64,000 nt of DNA, taken from positions 96,603 to 160,602 of the forward strand of contig NZ_BFBY01000003.1 of NCBI RefSeq assembly GCF_003423665.1, given 5' to 3'. Under the pieces are notes generated by a model. The model was not told the origin of the DNA and searched no databases. It worked only from the letters and a program-made list of their open reading frames with translations. The translations under genes and the position numbers were made by a program. This document shows positions 19,388 through 28,846 of the stretch, in pieces; position 1 is the stretch's first letter, and each line of letters opens with the position of its first letter. The stretch is from Lactobacillus rodentium (lineage in GTDB: Bacteria > Bacillota > Bacilli > Lactobacillales > Lactobacillaceae).

Positions 19388-19732
19388 ATGATAAAAATGG
19401 CAAATACAGTAATAATTAATGGTGATACCCGTAAATATACAATCGATCCTGAAATTAAGCGTTATGCTTTGATTGACGTTGGTTTTCGTCAAACACAACG
19501 AGGAAATTATGTATATGATAGACCGTTATATAATGATTCACCATATAACGCTACTTGTAAGTTGAAAATTACTATTAATGAAAAGATGGATCATATTACA
19601 ATGGTTGTAACTGATCGGAATGGATTACAAAAAGTAAATATTTTTAAAAATGAACAATTAGCAGAAATGGTGAAATTATTAGATTATACTTTAAAGGATA
19701 TGGAAGATCATCAAATTATTAAATTGGCCTGA
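19388..19732 (+). CDS. DUF1831 family protein
   Basis: This 114-residue protein resembles the small DUF1831 family of lactobacilli, with YTIDPEIKRYALIDVGFRQT and YDRPLYNDSPYNATCKLKIT. No catalytic motif is visible and the function is unknown. Conserved placement directly before mnmA suggests a link with tRNA thiolation, which is inference. Two ATGs are possible: 19388, and 19397 (MANTVIIN). The GAGAG ribosome site at 19381-19385 is spaced better for the second. Confidence 0.8.
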   Translation: MIKMANTVIINGDTRKYTIDPEIKRYALIDVGFRQTQRGNYVYDRPLYNDSPYNATCKLKITINEKMDHITMVVTDRNGLQKVNIFKNEQLAEMVKLLDYTLKDMEDHQIIKLA

Positions 19733-19753
19733 TTTTAAAGGAGAAGGATTTAA

Positions 19754-20881
<1,128 letters not shown>

Positions 20882-20888
20882 GAGATAC

Positions 20889-20919
20889 AAAAAATAGCGC
20901 TATTAATAGCGCTTTTTTT
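20889..20919 (+). terminator. Intrinsic terminator after mnmA
   Basis: The perfect palindrome AGCGCTATTAATAGCGCT is flanked by an A run and a seven-T run. Confidence 0.9.
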
Positions 20920-20940
20920 GTACTGTAAATATAAGGCTGA

Positions 20941-20968
20941 AATCATTATAATTAAAGGTATAATGATT
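20941..20968 (+). promoter_or_regulatory. Promoter with embedded 10-bp inverted repeat (candidate operator)
   Basis: AATCATTATA (20941-20950) and TATAATGATT (20959-20968) are exact inverse complements separated by 8 bases. The right arm contains a TATAAT -10 element at 20959-20964. No good -35 is present. The arrangement resembles an operator overlapping the promoter of the phosphatase-TPR-recD2 unit. Confidence 0.55.
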
Positions 20969-20982
20969 GGAGATTTGTATTT

Positions 20983-21648
20983 ATGAAGTTATATTTTGTT
21001 AGACATGGAAAAACACAATGGAATTTAGAGGGACGCTATCAAGGAGGTAGTGGTAACTCGCCGTTGCTTCCAAGTAGTTATGAAGATATTAAAAAATTAG
21101 CTCATTATCTAAATAAAAAAGGCGTTAAATTTAAGGCCTTTTATGCCAGTCCGCTTGAACGTGCAGTAACTACAGCCAAGACTCTAAAAAAAGATATGGG
21201 AATAGATGTACCAGTAATCGAAGATAAGCGTCTTAAAGAGTTTAATCTAGGTGATTTAGAGGGTATGAAATTTGTAGATGCCGAAGCTCAATATCCAGAT
21301 CAAATTCATGCTTTTCGCTATGAACCTGCCTATTATGACCCTTCAGCTTTTAAAGGGGAAACTTTTGAGCATATGATTGCTCGTGGTAAAGATTTAATTA
21401 ATGATTTGGTTAAAAAGTATCCTGATAAAGATGATAACATTCTCTTAGTTAGCCATGGTGCGGCTTTATGTGCTTTAACCAGAACGTTAGAAGGCTATAA
21501 GATTGCTGATATTCGTAAACGCGGTGGGTTAACAAATACCAGCTTGACAGTACTTGAGACAAATGATGGTGGGAAAAACTTCCAGGAAAAATTATGGAAT
21601 GAAACCTCATATTTAGATCGTAAGATTACAAGTAGGGATACGATTTAA
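20983..21648 (+). CDS. Histidine phosphatase superfamily protein (phosphoglycerate mutase-like)
   Basis: This 221-residue protein has the RHG motif at the N-terminus (LYFVRHGKTQWNLEGRYQG) with the phospho-accepting histidine. YASPLERAVTTAK, a FNLGDLEGM acid region and LLVSHGAAL with the second histidine follow. It belongs to the GpmB/CobC-like branch. True cofactor-dependent phosphoglycerate mutases are longer, so a broad phosphatase is more likely. It starts an operon with the TPR gene, whose ATG overlaps its TAA. Confidence 0.88.
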   Translation: MKLYFVRHGKTQWNLEGRYQGGSGNSPLLPSSYEDIKKLAHYLNKKGVKFKAFYASPLERAVTTAKTLKKDMGIDVPVIEDKRLKEFNLGDLEGMKFVDAEAQYPDQIHAFRYEPAYYDPSAFKGETFEHMIARGKDLINDLVKKYPDKDDNILLVSHGAALCALTRTLEGYKIADIRKRGGLTNTSLTVLETNDGGKNFQEKLWNETSYLDRKITSRDTI

Positions 21649-22292
21649 TGGATAAAAAAATAGATAAGCTTTATAATGCAGGCCAAAAGGATAAGGCAAT
21701 TCATTTACTAATAAACAAAATTGATCAAGATCAAAAAAATATTGAAAACTATCTTCAACTTTCAACGTATTTGATTGAAGAAAATTCAGTTGATCAAGCT
21801 CTTGAATTACTAAAAAAAGCGCAAGGGTTAGTTATAGAACCAGAGAAGCTCAGCTATAATATAGCTATTTGTTATTACATGCAAGGCGAATTTGAAAAAT
21901 CACTAAATATAATTAATACTTTACCTAATGATGATGAAACGTTATATCAAAAGGCTTTAATTTTTATGAAATTAGGGCAATTTCAAAAGGCACTTGCATA
22001 TGCTCTAACGAAAAAAAAGCAAGATGATCGTACCTATGAATTACTAGGGGATATTTGGCTTAGTCTGGGAGACCTTAAAACAGCAAGGCAAGAATTTGAG
22101 CAAATTCCAAGTGCTAAAAGAAATGCAAAGGTGAATTTCTTACTCGGTTTAACTATTCTTGATCATGATCGTGACCAAGCCCAAAATTATTTTGATCGGT
22201 CTAAAGAATTAGATTCTGCTTATTTTACACAAGCTCAATCACAGTATGCCGCTATTGCAAAAATGTTAAGAGGAAAAGATGAACCAAATTGA
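21648..22292 (+). CDS. Tetratricopeptide repeat protein
   Basis: This 214-residue, probably cytoplasmic protein consists of helix-turn-helix TPR-like units, for example ALELLKKAQGLVIEPEKLSY and YELLGDIWLSLGDLKTARQE. No signal or membrane segment is visible. Such proteins are common before recD2 in lactobacilli and probably act as protein-interaction scaffolds. The partner is unknown. It overlaps the phosphatase stop by one base and recD2 by 14 bases, indicating tight coupling. Confidence 0.85.
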   Translation: MDKKIDKLYNAGQKDKAIHLLINKIDQDQKNIENYLQLSTYLIEENSVDQALELLKKAQGLVIEPEKLSYNIAICYYMQGEFEKSLNIINTLPNDDETLYQKALIFMKLGQFQKALAYALTKKKQDDRTYELLGDIWLSLGDLKTARQEFEQIPSAKRNAKVNFLLGLTILDHDRDQAQNYFDRSKELDSAYFTQAQSQYAAIAKMLRGKDEPN

Positions 22293-24669
22293 ATTAATTG
22301 GAAAGATAAATAGTATTGTTTTTGAAAATGATCAAGATCTATTCAAAATTATTGATGTTGAGCTTCTTAATAAGTTACCAGATTATGACCAAGAAAATAT
22401 TCGTGTAACAGGAAACTTTGGTGAACTTCAACTTGGTAATTCTTATAAATTTAAAGGTGAATTAGTGGTTCATCCAAAATTTGGACCTCAATTTAAAGCA
22501 ACAAGTTATGAGCAATTAATGCCGCATGAAGAAGATAGTCTAACAAAATATTTAAGTTCTGAGCAATTTCCTGGAATTGGTAAAAAAACGGCAGAAAAAA
22601 TTGTTACTGAATTAGGGACTGATGTTTTAGACTTATTAAAAGAAAATCCTCGAAAAATTGATAGATTGGATTTAACAGCAAAGCAAAAGGATAGTCTCTT
22701 AGGTGGAATCAATAAGATGGATTCCTTATCAGAAGTAGTTTTAAAATTATCAAAATTTGGAATTAAAAAAAAGGTAGCCACTGCAATCTATAAAAGTTTT
22801 CATGGTGAGGCTTTAGACAAAATAAAATCTGATCCATATAGTTTGATTAGTGAAATCAGTGGTTATTCCTTTAAAACTGCTGATGAGATTGGCGCAGATT
22901 TGGGAATTGAGCCTTATGATGCTCGAAGAATAAAAGGAGCTATCTTTCAAATTTTACAAAATGCTTTAGGTCAAGATGGAGATACTTTCAGAACCCTTAC
23001 TGACCTATTAACACAAGCTGAAGAGTTACTTTCTATTAATGAATATGATCCAATTGCAACTGCTCTTAATGAATTACAAAAAGAGGGGAAAGTAGTAGTA
23101 AATGGAGAAACGGCTGCTCTTCAAAATATTTATCAAGTAGAACAAGATATTGCGCAAGAATTAAAAAGGATTGTTAATACTCGACCAAAAACAGAACAAT
23201 TTACTGATAAAGAAATTAATACAGCTATTAAAAAAGCTGAAAAATCTTTAGAAATTAGCTATGATGATACTCAAAAATTGGCCATCAAGAATGCTATTAA
23301 TAATCCTGTTTCAATTTTGACTGGAGGGCCCGGAACAGGAAAAACTACTATTATTAATGGAATTATTTTATGCTTACAAGAATTAGCACAAATTCCTAGT
23401 GCTTCTATTTATAGTGAGGATCCTCCGATTTTACTTGCTGCACCCACTGGCAGAGCAGCTAAACGAATGAGCGAAATTACCGGTATTACGGCTAAAACAG
23501 TTCACCGGTTACTAGGTTTAGGAATTGGTGAAAATGATGATAGTGAACTAAATGAGCTTAATGGTGATATTTTAATTGTTGATGAAATGTCAATGGTAGA
23601 TATGTTCTTATTCCGGTTATTAGTCAAAAGTATTGATTCCACTAGACACATCGTTTTTGTTGGTGATCAAAATCAATTACCTTCAGTAGGAGCTGGAAAT
23701 ATTTTTCACGATTTAATAGCTTCCAAAGCTTTTCCCACAACGCAATTAAATACTATTCATCGCCAAGGTGAAGATTCTTCGATTATCAAATTAGCTCATG
23801 CTATTAATGAGGATCAAGATTTAGCTGAAAAAATTATTTTTGAAAAAACAAATAACTATTCATTTATTTCTTGTAAACCAAATTTAGTGGGACCGGCAAT
23901 TGAGCAAATTGTTAATTATGCCCTTAAACGTGGTTTTAAAAAGGATGATATCCAAGTTTTGGGGGCCATGTATAATGGAACAGGAGGAATTAATCATCTC
24001 AATGAACTTATTCAAGAGATAATTAATCCAGCTCCAGCCAGTGACCAACGGAGAAAAGAATTAAAAGCACATAATGAAGTTTTTCATATTGGTGACCGAA
24101 TTTTACAGTTACAAAATAATCCCGAAAAAGATATTTATAATGGTCAAATTGGAAGAGTAATTGGAATTGATGAAGAAAGTAATAAAGAATGTTTAATTGC
24201 TAATTTTGATGGGCGTGAAATAAAATTCGGTAGTAAGGATTTGCTTGATATTACACGTGCATATGCAATTACTGTTCATAAATCACAAGGCTCTGAATTT
24301 CCTTTAGTAATTTTAAATCTTACTATGCAAAATTACATGATGCTACGAAGAAATTTTTTGTACACTGCAATTACTCGAGCATCAAAAAATTTAGTGATGG
24401 TTGGAGAAAAACGTGCTTATGAAATGGCTCTCAAAACTCCAGGAAATAATCGGCATACTGGACTCACTCAAAAAATCCAAGAAATTCTTGAAATTAGTGA
24501 AGTTTCATCTAAAGAATTATCTGACTCAGAAACAACGGCTGAAAATACAGATTTAAGTAAAGAAAAAGAAGAAGTCTTGAATAGTAAAGAAAAAATTTTA
24601 ACACCTGAATTAATTTATTCAGGTAAAATCGATCCGATGATAGGTATGGAAAATATTAAGCTTAAATAA
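22279..24669 (+). CDS. recD2: ATP-dependent 5'-3' DNA helicase RecD2
   Basis: This 796-residue RecD2 (YrrC) helicase acts in DNA repair independently of RecBC. The long N-terminal region contains helix-hairpin-helix segments (FPGIGKKTAEKIVTELG). The Walker A motif is GGPGTGKTT (about residue 349), motif Ia is APTGRAAKRM, and Walker B is VDEMSMVDMFLF. Later motifs are GDQNQLPSVGAGN, TVHKSQGSEFPLV and YTAITRASKNL. A variable acidic C-terminal extension of about 60 residues follows. All helicase motifs look intact. Confidence 0.96.
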   Translation: MNQIELIGKINSIVFENDQDLFKIIDVELLNKLPDYDQENIRVTGNFGELQLGNSYKFKGELVVHPKFGPQFKATSYEQLMPHEEDSLTKYLSSEQFPGIGKKTAEKIVTELGTDVLDLLKENPRKIDRLDLTAKQKDSLLGGINKMDSLSEVVLKLSKFGIKKKVATAIYKSFHGEALDKIKSDPYSLISEISGYSFKTADEIGADLGIEPYDARRIKGAIFQILQNALGQDGDTFRTLTDLLTQAEELLSINEYDPIATALNELQKEGKVVVNGETAALQNIYQVEQDIAQELKRIVNTRPKTEQFTDKEINTAIKKAEKSLEISYDDTQKLAIKNAINNPVSILTGGPGTGKTTIINGIILCLQELAQIPSASIYSEDPPILLAAPTGRAAKRMSEITGITAKTVHRLLGLGIGENDDSELNELNGDILIVDEMSMVDMFLFRLLVKSIDSTRHIVFVGDQNQLPSVGAGNIFHDLIASKAFPTTQLNTIHRQGEDSSIIKLAHAINEDQDLAEKIIFEKTNNYSFISCKPNLVGPAIEQIVNYALKRGFKKDDIQVLGAMYNGTGGINHLNELIQEIINPAPASDQRRKELKAHNEVFHIGDRILQLQNNPEKDIYNGQIGRVIGIDEESNKECLIANFDGREIKFGSKDLLDITRAYAITVHKSQGSEFPLVILNLTMQNYMMLRRNFLYTAITRASKNLVMVGEKRAYEMALKTPGNNRHTGLTQKIQEILEISEVSSKELSDSETTAENTDLSKEKEEVLNSKEKILTPELIYSGKIDPMIGMENIKLK

Positions 24670-24705
24670 AAAAGAGGTGTGAACATTTATGTTCACACCT
24701 CTTTT
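24667..24705. terminator. Bidirectional terminator between recD2 and the lipid kinase gene
   Basis: A perfect 15-bp-plus stem (AAAAAGAGGTGTGAACAT and its complement) with A and T runs on either side can end both converging transcripts. Confidence 0.92.
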
Positions 24706-25631
24706 TAGAGTAATAGGTTAAATTTATCTACATGAAATAATAAATCAAAATTTTTACTACCTAATTCTTCACCATCTAATTGGCCATACTCAAGATCTTT
24801 TGTAATAACTTCCATTTCTTTGGCACCGTAATAATGAAAATGTGGATCTTTAATTTGTTTTTTTGTAATAATCATTTTACTAAAAAGGTAGACAAACTTA
24901 AAAAATGAAGGTTTTTCAACCACAATTGTATCAAGTAAATGGTTAGTTGGCTTAGCTTTTGGTAAAATTGGAACACCGCCACCAAAATAGGGATGATTGG
25001 TAGTGGTAACAAGATAAGCATTATTAAAAGAATGAATTTTATCGTTTACCTTGACTGTAACTGAAAAGGCAGGTTGATTTAAGATCGCCTTAAAAACATT
25101 AATTCCGTAAGAAAAATGTCCCCATCTTTTTTTCATATTTGAATTATTGGTTTCCGCTACCACATAGGCATCAAATCCAATACCTAAATTATTTACAAAA
25201 TATCCCTCTTGATTGGTATTAACATTAAAATAATAGCCACAATCAAATTCTTTTACTTCAGGATGATTATTTAATTTGGCTATTAATTCTTGAGGCGTAT
25301 ATTGAAGATTTAAAGCACGGGCAAAATCGTCCCCAGTTCCAGAAGGAAGATAAGCAATTGGTGTTTGAGGATAGGCTGATCGTTTGATTCCATTTAAAAC
25401 TTGATTTAAAGAACCATCACCACCAATTACAATAATAATAGCATTAGGGTTTAACTTTAAATCATTAGCAAGTTGTTGAGCCGCCTGTGTTAAATAACCA
25501 GGATACTTTGAAAAAATTGTCTCATAAGCTAAATTATTATTTTCCAAAATTTGGGTAGTGTTGCGATAAGAAAAGGTACCACGATCTGCACCTGATTTTA
25601 AATTTACTAGTAGATAAAATTTTTTACTCAT
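24705..25631 (-). CDS. Diacylglycerol/lipid kinase family protein (YegS/DagK fold)
   Basis: This 308-residue protein has the DAGK catalytic signature VIGGDGSLNQVLNG. It also has LPSGTGDDFARAL, and GIGFDAYV and QLDGEEL in the C-terminal beta domain. It resembles soluble lipid kinases such as DgkB/YegS that phosphorylate diacylglycerol or related lipids; the exact substrate is not readable. The nucleotide-binding GGDG is intact. It lies downstream of rnjA, with a terminator between them, and converges on recD2. Confidence 0.9.
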   Translation of the reverse strand: MSKKFYLLVNLKSGADRGTFSYRNTTQILENNNLAYETIFSKYPGYLTQAAQQLANDLKLNPNAIIIVIGGDGSLNQVLNGIKRSAYPQTPIAYLPSGTGDDFARALNLQYTPQELIAKLNNHPEVKEFDCGYYFNVNTNQEGYFVNNLGIGFDAYVVAETNNSNMKKRWGHFSYGINVFKAILNQPAFSVTVKVNDKIHSFNNAYLVTTTNHPYFGGGVPILPKAKPTNHLLDTIVVEKPSFFKFVYLFSKMIITKKQIKDPHFHYYGAKEMEVITKDLEYGQLDGEELGSKNFDLLFHVDKFNLLL

Positions 25632-25651
25632 GTGTATATTTTTCTAAAAAG

Positions 25652-25672
25652 AAAAACCCACGATGGGTTTTA
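25652..25672 (-). terminator. Terminator after rnjA
   Basis: On the minus strand AAAACCCA pairs with TGGGTTTT around TCG and is followed by a T run, in the 44-base gap before the lipid kinase gene. Confidence 0.75.
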
Positions 25673-25675
25673 ACT

Positions 25676-27427
25676 TTAATCATTTTTTATTTGATTTGGA
25701 TCTTGTTCATTTTTCTTATTCTTTTTGATAGGTTTACTATCTTTATTTTTGTCAATAATCATGGGTAAGATCATTGGACGACGTTCGGTACGAGAATAAA
25801 GAAAATCTTGCAAGTTTTCAATAATTGCCTTTTTCATTTCACGTTCATCAGGTTTTGGTTTTTGAGCCATTTGTTCTCTGAGAATATGATAGACATGCTT
25901 TTGGGCAGCACTGATTAAGTCAGTAGATTCACGCATGTAAACAAATCCACGACTAAGGATATCGGGACCAGCCAATACTCGTTGATGTTCATAATCAACA
26001 GTTGCTACTACAACTACTAATCCTTCTTCAGCAAGAATTTGACGATCGCGTACTACTACGTTACCAACATCATCTGAACCAGAAGTATCTACATAAACAT
26101 CAGGAATATTAATATGACCCGCTAATCTTGATGAATCTTTAGTTAATGCTAAGACATCACCATTCTTTAAAACAAAAGTATGATCAGCTGGAATTCCAGT
26201 TTCTTGAGCAGTTTCAGTATGAACTACTTGCATTCTGTATTCACCATGAACGGGAACAAAAAATCTAGGTTTCATTAATTCAACCAGCATCTTTTGTTCT
26301 TCTTGGCCTGCATGTCCAGAAGTATGTACATTATGAATTTTCCCATGCACAACCTTAGCACCAGCTTCAGTTAATTTATTAATTAAGTGGTTAACACTTG
26401 TTGTATTGCCGGGAATAGGATTTGATGAAAAAATGACTGTATCATTTGGCTTTAAAGATATTTGACGGTGTGTACCATTTGCAATTCTAGAAAGGGCAGC
26501 TAATGGTTCACCTTGAGATCCAGTACAGAGAATCATCACTTGTTCTGGTGGCAGTTTATTAATTTCACTTGCATCAACGATGGTTCCTTCTGGGATGTCT
26601 AAATATCCTAGATCAATACCATTTTGTACACCATTTTCCATCGAACGGCCAAAAATAGCCACTTTTCTTCCTGTATCAATGGCTGCTTGAATTGCAGTTG
26701 ATACACGGTATAGATTAGATGCAAAAGTGGCAAAAATAATTCGGCCATCAATACCAGTAATGATATTGTGGAGAGATTGAGCTACAAATCTTTCTGATTT
26801 AGTAAAAGTTGGAACTTCTGCATTAGTAGAATCAGAAAGTAGAGCTAGAACTCCTTCTTCACCAATTTTAGCCATTTTTTGGAAATTTGGTGCTGGTTGA
26901 TTCATTACTGGAGTTAGATCAAATTTCCAATCTCCTGTGAACACCACTGCACCCTCCGGAGTTTGAACAGTAATTCCTAAAGTATCAGGGATAGAGTGGG
27001 TAGTTCTGAAGAAAGAAACAGAAAGTTTTGGAAACTTTAAAACTGTATCTTCGAGTTCTTCATGAAGTTCAGTTGTTTTTAGTAGACCATGTTCTTCTAG
27101 TTTGCCTCTAATTAAGGCTAAGGCAAAAGGTGGGGCATAGACTGGAATTTCAGGGATTTTCTTTAATAAGAAAGGAATCCCACCAATATGATCTTCATGT
27201 CCATGGCTTACGACTAAAGCCTTAATCTTTTTACGGTTTTTGACTAGATAGGAATAATCTGAGATGACATAGTTAATTCCCATTTCATCATCTTCAGGGA
27301 ATTTAATTCCACAGTCCATGATGATAATTTCATCTTGGAATTCAACACAGTACATATTGCGGCCAATTTCGCCTAACCCCCCAATGGCGTAAATGCCGAC
27401 TTCATTATTTTTTAAATTAACAGCCAT
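25676..27427 (-). CDS. rnjA: Ribonuclease J1
   Basis: This 583-residue metallo-beta-lactamase/beta-CASP nuclease has endo- and 5'-3' exonuclease activity central to mRNA decay. The complete zinc motif HGHEDHIGG (H75-H80) is present. So are TTHSIPDTLG, FTGDWKFD, LSDSTNAE and the beta-CASP HTSGHAGQEE. The C-terminal domain ends in a short lysine-rich tail. The ATG overlaps the rpoY stop (TAATG), a conserved Firmicute gene pair. The related J2-type gene in this window lacks one zinc-binding histidine. Confidence 0.97.
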   Translation of the reverse strand: MAVNLKNNEVGIYAIGGLGEIGRNMYCVEFQDEIIIMDCGIKFPEDDEMGINYVISDYSYLVKNRKKIKALVVSHGHEDHIGGIPFLLKKIPEIPVYAPPFALALIRGKLEEHGLLKTTELHEELEDTVLKFPKLSVSFFRTTHSIPDTLGITVQTPEGAVVFTGDWKFDLTPVMNQPAPNFQKMAKIGEEGVLALLSDSTNAEVPTFTKSERFVAQSLHNIITGIDGRIIFATFASNLYRVSTAIQAAIDTGRKVAIFGRSMENGVQNGIDLGYLDIPEGTIVDASEINKLPPEQVMILCTGSQGEPLAALSRIANGTHRQISLKPNDTVIFSSNPIPGNTTSVNHLINKLTEAGAKVVHGKIHNVHTSGHAGQEEQKMLVELMKPRFFVPVHGEYRMQVVHTETAQETGIPADHTFVLKNGDVLALTKDSSRLAGHINIPDVYVDTSGSDDVGNVVVRDRQILAEEGLVVVVATVDYEHQRVLAGPDILSRGFVYMRESTDLISAAQKHVYHILREQMAQKPKPDEREMKKAIIENLQDFLYSRTERRPMILPMIIDKNKDSKPIKKNKKNEQDPNQIKND

Positions 27428-27651
27428 TAATCCTTAGGTTGAATAGTTGTAAGCTTAAATTCTGGATTTTGTTTTTCATAAGCTAATGAATTACCAGTTA
27501 GTTCTTGGATGAGTTCAATGTTATAGGGGGTATTATCCTCAACCAATTTTCTTGCTTCAACTAAATTATTTGCTTCAAGATAAAGAGTTTGGGTTGTTTC
27601 TCTTCTTGGATTAACGATCTGGTCTTTTTGGTATAAAACTTTATAGATCAT
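27427..27651 (-). CDS. rpoY: RNA polymerase epsilon subunit RpoY
   Basis: This 74-residue protein (DUF1447, YkzG family) begins [19 protein letters not shown] and contains [20 protein letters not shown], both characteristic. RpoY is a small accessory subunit of Firmicute RNA polymerase. Gp2-like binding and phage protection have been proposed for it. It is translated with rnjA through a one-base overlap. The ribosome site AAGGAG lies 9 bases before the ATG. Confidence 0.93.
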   Translation of the reverse strand: MIYKVLYQKDQIVNPRRETTQTLYLEANNLVEARKLVEDNTPYNIELIQELTGNSLAYEKQNPEFKLTTIQPKD

Positions 27652-27789
27652 TTGTTAAATCTCCTTAATATAAAACGTTCAAATTATGAATCAAAAATGT
27701 GTTATTTGACTCAATAGCTAATAAAATTTTACCATAAATTACAGGGTAAGTATATAAGTAAGAAATCCATTATTTTATACAAAATATAA

Positions 27790-27818
27790 TTGACAAATTA
27801 TCATACTATAAGTATTAT
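27790..27818 (+). promoter_or_regulatory. Near-consensus promoter of an orphan small RNA
   Basis: TTGACA (27790-27795), exactly 17 bases, then TATTAT (27813-27818). It points away from rpoY into a region with no open reading frame. Confidence 0.75.
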
Positions 27819-27824
27819 TATTAG

Positions 27825-27912
27825 TGTAGATGAGTGGTTATCATCTACATTAGAAGTATCTTCATTCTTCTTAAGTAACATGGGAGTGCTAGCAGGGTGC
27901 TAGCACTTTTTT
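27825..27912 (+). ncRNA. Candidate small RNA of about 88 nt
   Basis: The predicted transcript starts about 7 bases after the -10 element. It forms a first hairpin (TGTAGATGA 27825-27833 with TCATCTACA 27841-27849, extendable to 11 pairs). A single-stranded pyrimidine-rich stretch follows. It ends in a terminator hairpin (AGTGCTAGC 27885-27893 with GCTAGCACT 27899-27907) plus a T run. No conserved protein is encoded: only a seven-codon and an eight-codon frame exist without good ribosome sites. I do not recognise an Rfam family. The next downstream gene is convergent, so this is not a leader. Confidence 0.6.
27885..27912 (+). terminator. Terminator of the candidate small RNA
   Basis: A perfect 9-bp GC-containing stem with a five-base loop (AGGGT) is followed by TTTTTT on the plus strand. 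Confidence 0.85.
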
Positions 27913-27949
27913 ATTGAACATATTTAAAGTGCTAAATTATAAGCACGTT

Positions 27950-27987
27950 AAAAAAGGGATTAGAGTTATAACTCTAATCCCTTTTTT
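27950..27987. terminator. Terminator after def (bidirectional shape)
   Basis: AAAAAAGGGATTAGAGTT and its perfect complement form a long stem with A/T runs on both sides. It lies 21 bases downstream of the minus-strand def stop. Confidence 0.92.
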
Positions 27988-28008
27988 AACAATAATTTTT
28001 TGTTATCG

Positions 28009-28563
28009 TTAGGAAATTACTACTGTATCTTCAGCAAGGTTGAAAGGATTTTCTTTATTGATGCGATCATAGAATAAATGACCATTCAGATGATCGATTT
28101 CGTGTGAAGCAACAATTGCTGGGTAATCTTTTAAACGAATAGTTTTTTCTTCACCATCAACAGTATAATAATGAATCTTTAACTTATCTGGTCGAGGAAC
28201 ATAACCTTCAATATCTTGATCAACACTTAAACAACCTTCACCTTCAGCAATGCAAGCTTGTCTGACAGATTCTGAAATAATTTTAGGGTTCACAAAAACC
28301 TCTTTAAAAATTATTTCACCTTCATTATTTGGTACAAGTAAAGCAGCCATTTGAATACTACGACCCACTTGTGGAGCAGCCAAACCTACTCCAGCTCGTA
28401 ATTGATGTTTTTCAGCAATTTTTGGGTCTTGTGAGTTAACCAAGTATTCCATCATCTCTTCAGCAAATTTTTTATCTTCATCAGAAAGTGGGAAAGATAA
28501 AGGTTTTGCTACTTTTCTTAAAACTGGATCGCCATCGCGAACAATATCATGCATTAAGATCAA
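28009..28563 (-). CDS. def: Peptide deformylase
   Basis: This 184-residue metalloenzyme removes the N-formyl group from nascent proteins. All three motifs are present: [16 protein letters not shown] (cysteine ligand) and HEIDHLNG (two histidine ligands and the catalytic glutamate). Length and insertions fit the Gram-positive class (type II). The chosen TTG start at 28563 lies 7 bases after AAGGAGAG. The first ATG, 9 bases later, would be too far from that site. It is monocistronic, with its own terminator. Confidence 0.96.
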   Translation of the reverse strand: MILMHDIVRDGDPVLRKVAKPLSFPLSDEDKKFAEEMMEYLVNSQDPKIAEKHQLRAGVGLAAPQVGRSIQMAALLVPNNEGEIIFKEVFVNPKIISESVRQACIAEGEGCLSVDQDIEGYVPRPDKLKIHYYTVDGEEKTIRLKDYPAIVASHEIDHLNGHLFYDRINKENPFNLAEDTVVIS

Positions 28564-28703
28564 AATAAAACTCTCCTTAAATTAAGACTAAAAATACATA
28601 TTTTTATCTAAAATTGTCAAATAGAAATATAAAATAACTTATTTAAGTTTATAACACTTTAAAAAAATATTGAAGTAATATCTATTGATAGAAACTAATC
28701 GTA

Positions 28704-28732
28704 TTGACCAAAGGTTATTATTTTGATAAAAT
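28704..28732 (+). promoter_or_regulatory. Promoter upstream of typA
   Basis: TTGACC (28704-28709), a 17-base spacer and TAAAAT (28727-28732). The predicted start near 28739 gives a leader of about 108 bases to the typA start. The other sequence in the 28564-28822 gap is very AT-rich and shows only a weak minus-strand TTGACA for def. Confidence 0.65.
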
Positions 28733-28797
28733 CATCAACTGAAACTATACAGATATAAAGCTTCAACAAACTGCAATTTTATTTTTGCATAGAAGAG

Positions 28798-28822
28798 CTG
28801 TGACTGAAGTCACAGTTTTTTT
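28798..28822 (+). terminator. Intrinsic terminator inside the typA leader
   Basis: CTGTGAC pairs with GTCACAG around TGAA and is followed directly by seven T. It ends 10 bases before the typA ribosome site, so it can act as an attenuator or as the end of a short upstream RNA. Confidence 0.7.
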
Positions 28823-28846
28823 ATGAAATTCAGGGAGGAATTTCTT

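Noticed and set aside
27885..27907. GAGTGCTAG...CTAGCACT resembles halves of the CIRCE/HrcA operator
   Set aside because: CIRCE is TTAGCACTC-N9-GAGTGCTAA; here the arms are in the opposite order with a five-base loop and a T run, which fits a terminator.
28823..28846. In-frame ATG extending typA by eight codons
   Set aside because: The good ribosome site lies downstream of this ATG, and it abuts the terminator T run. The TTG at 28847 fits better.
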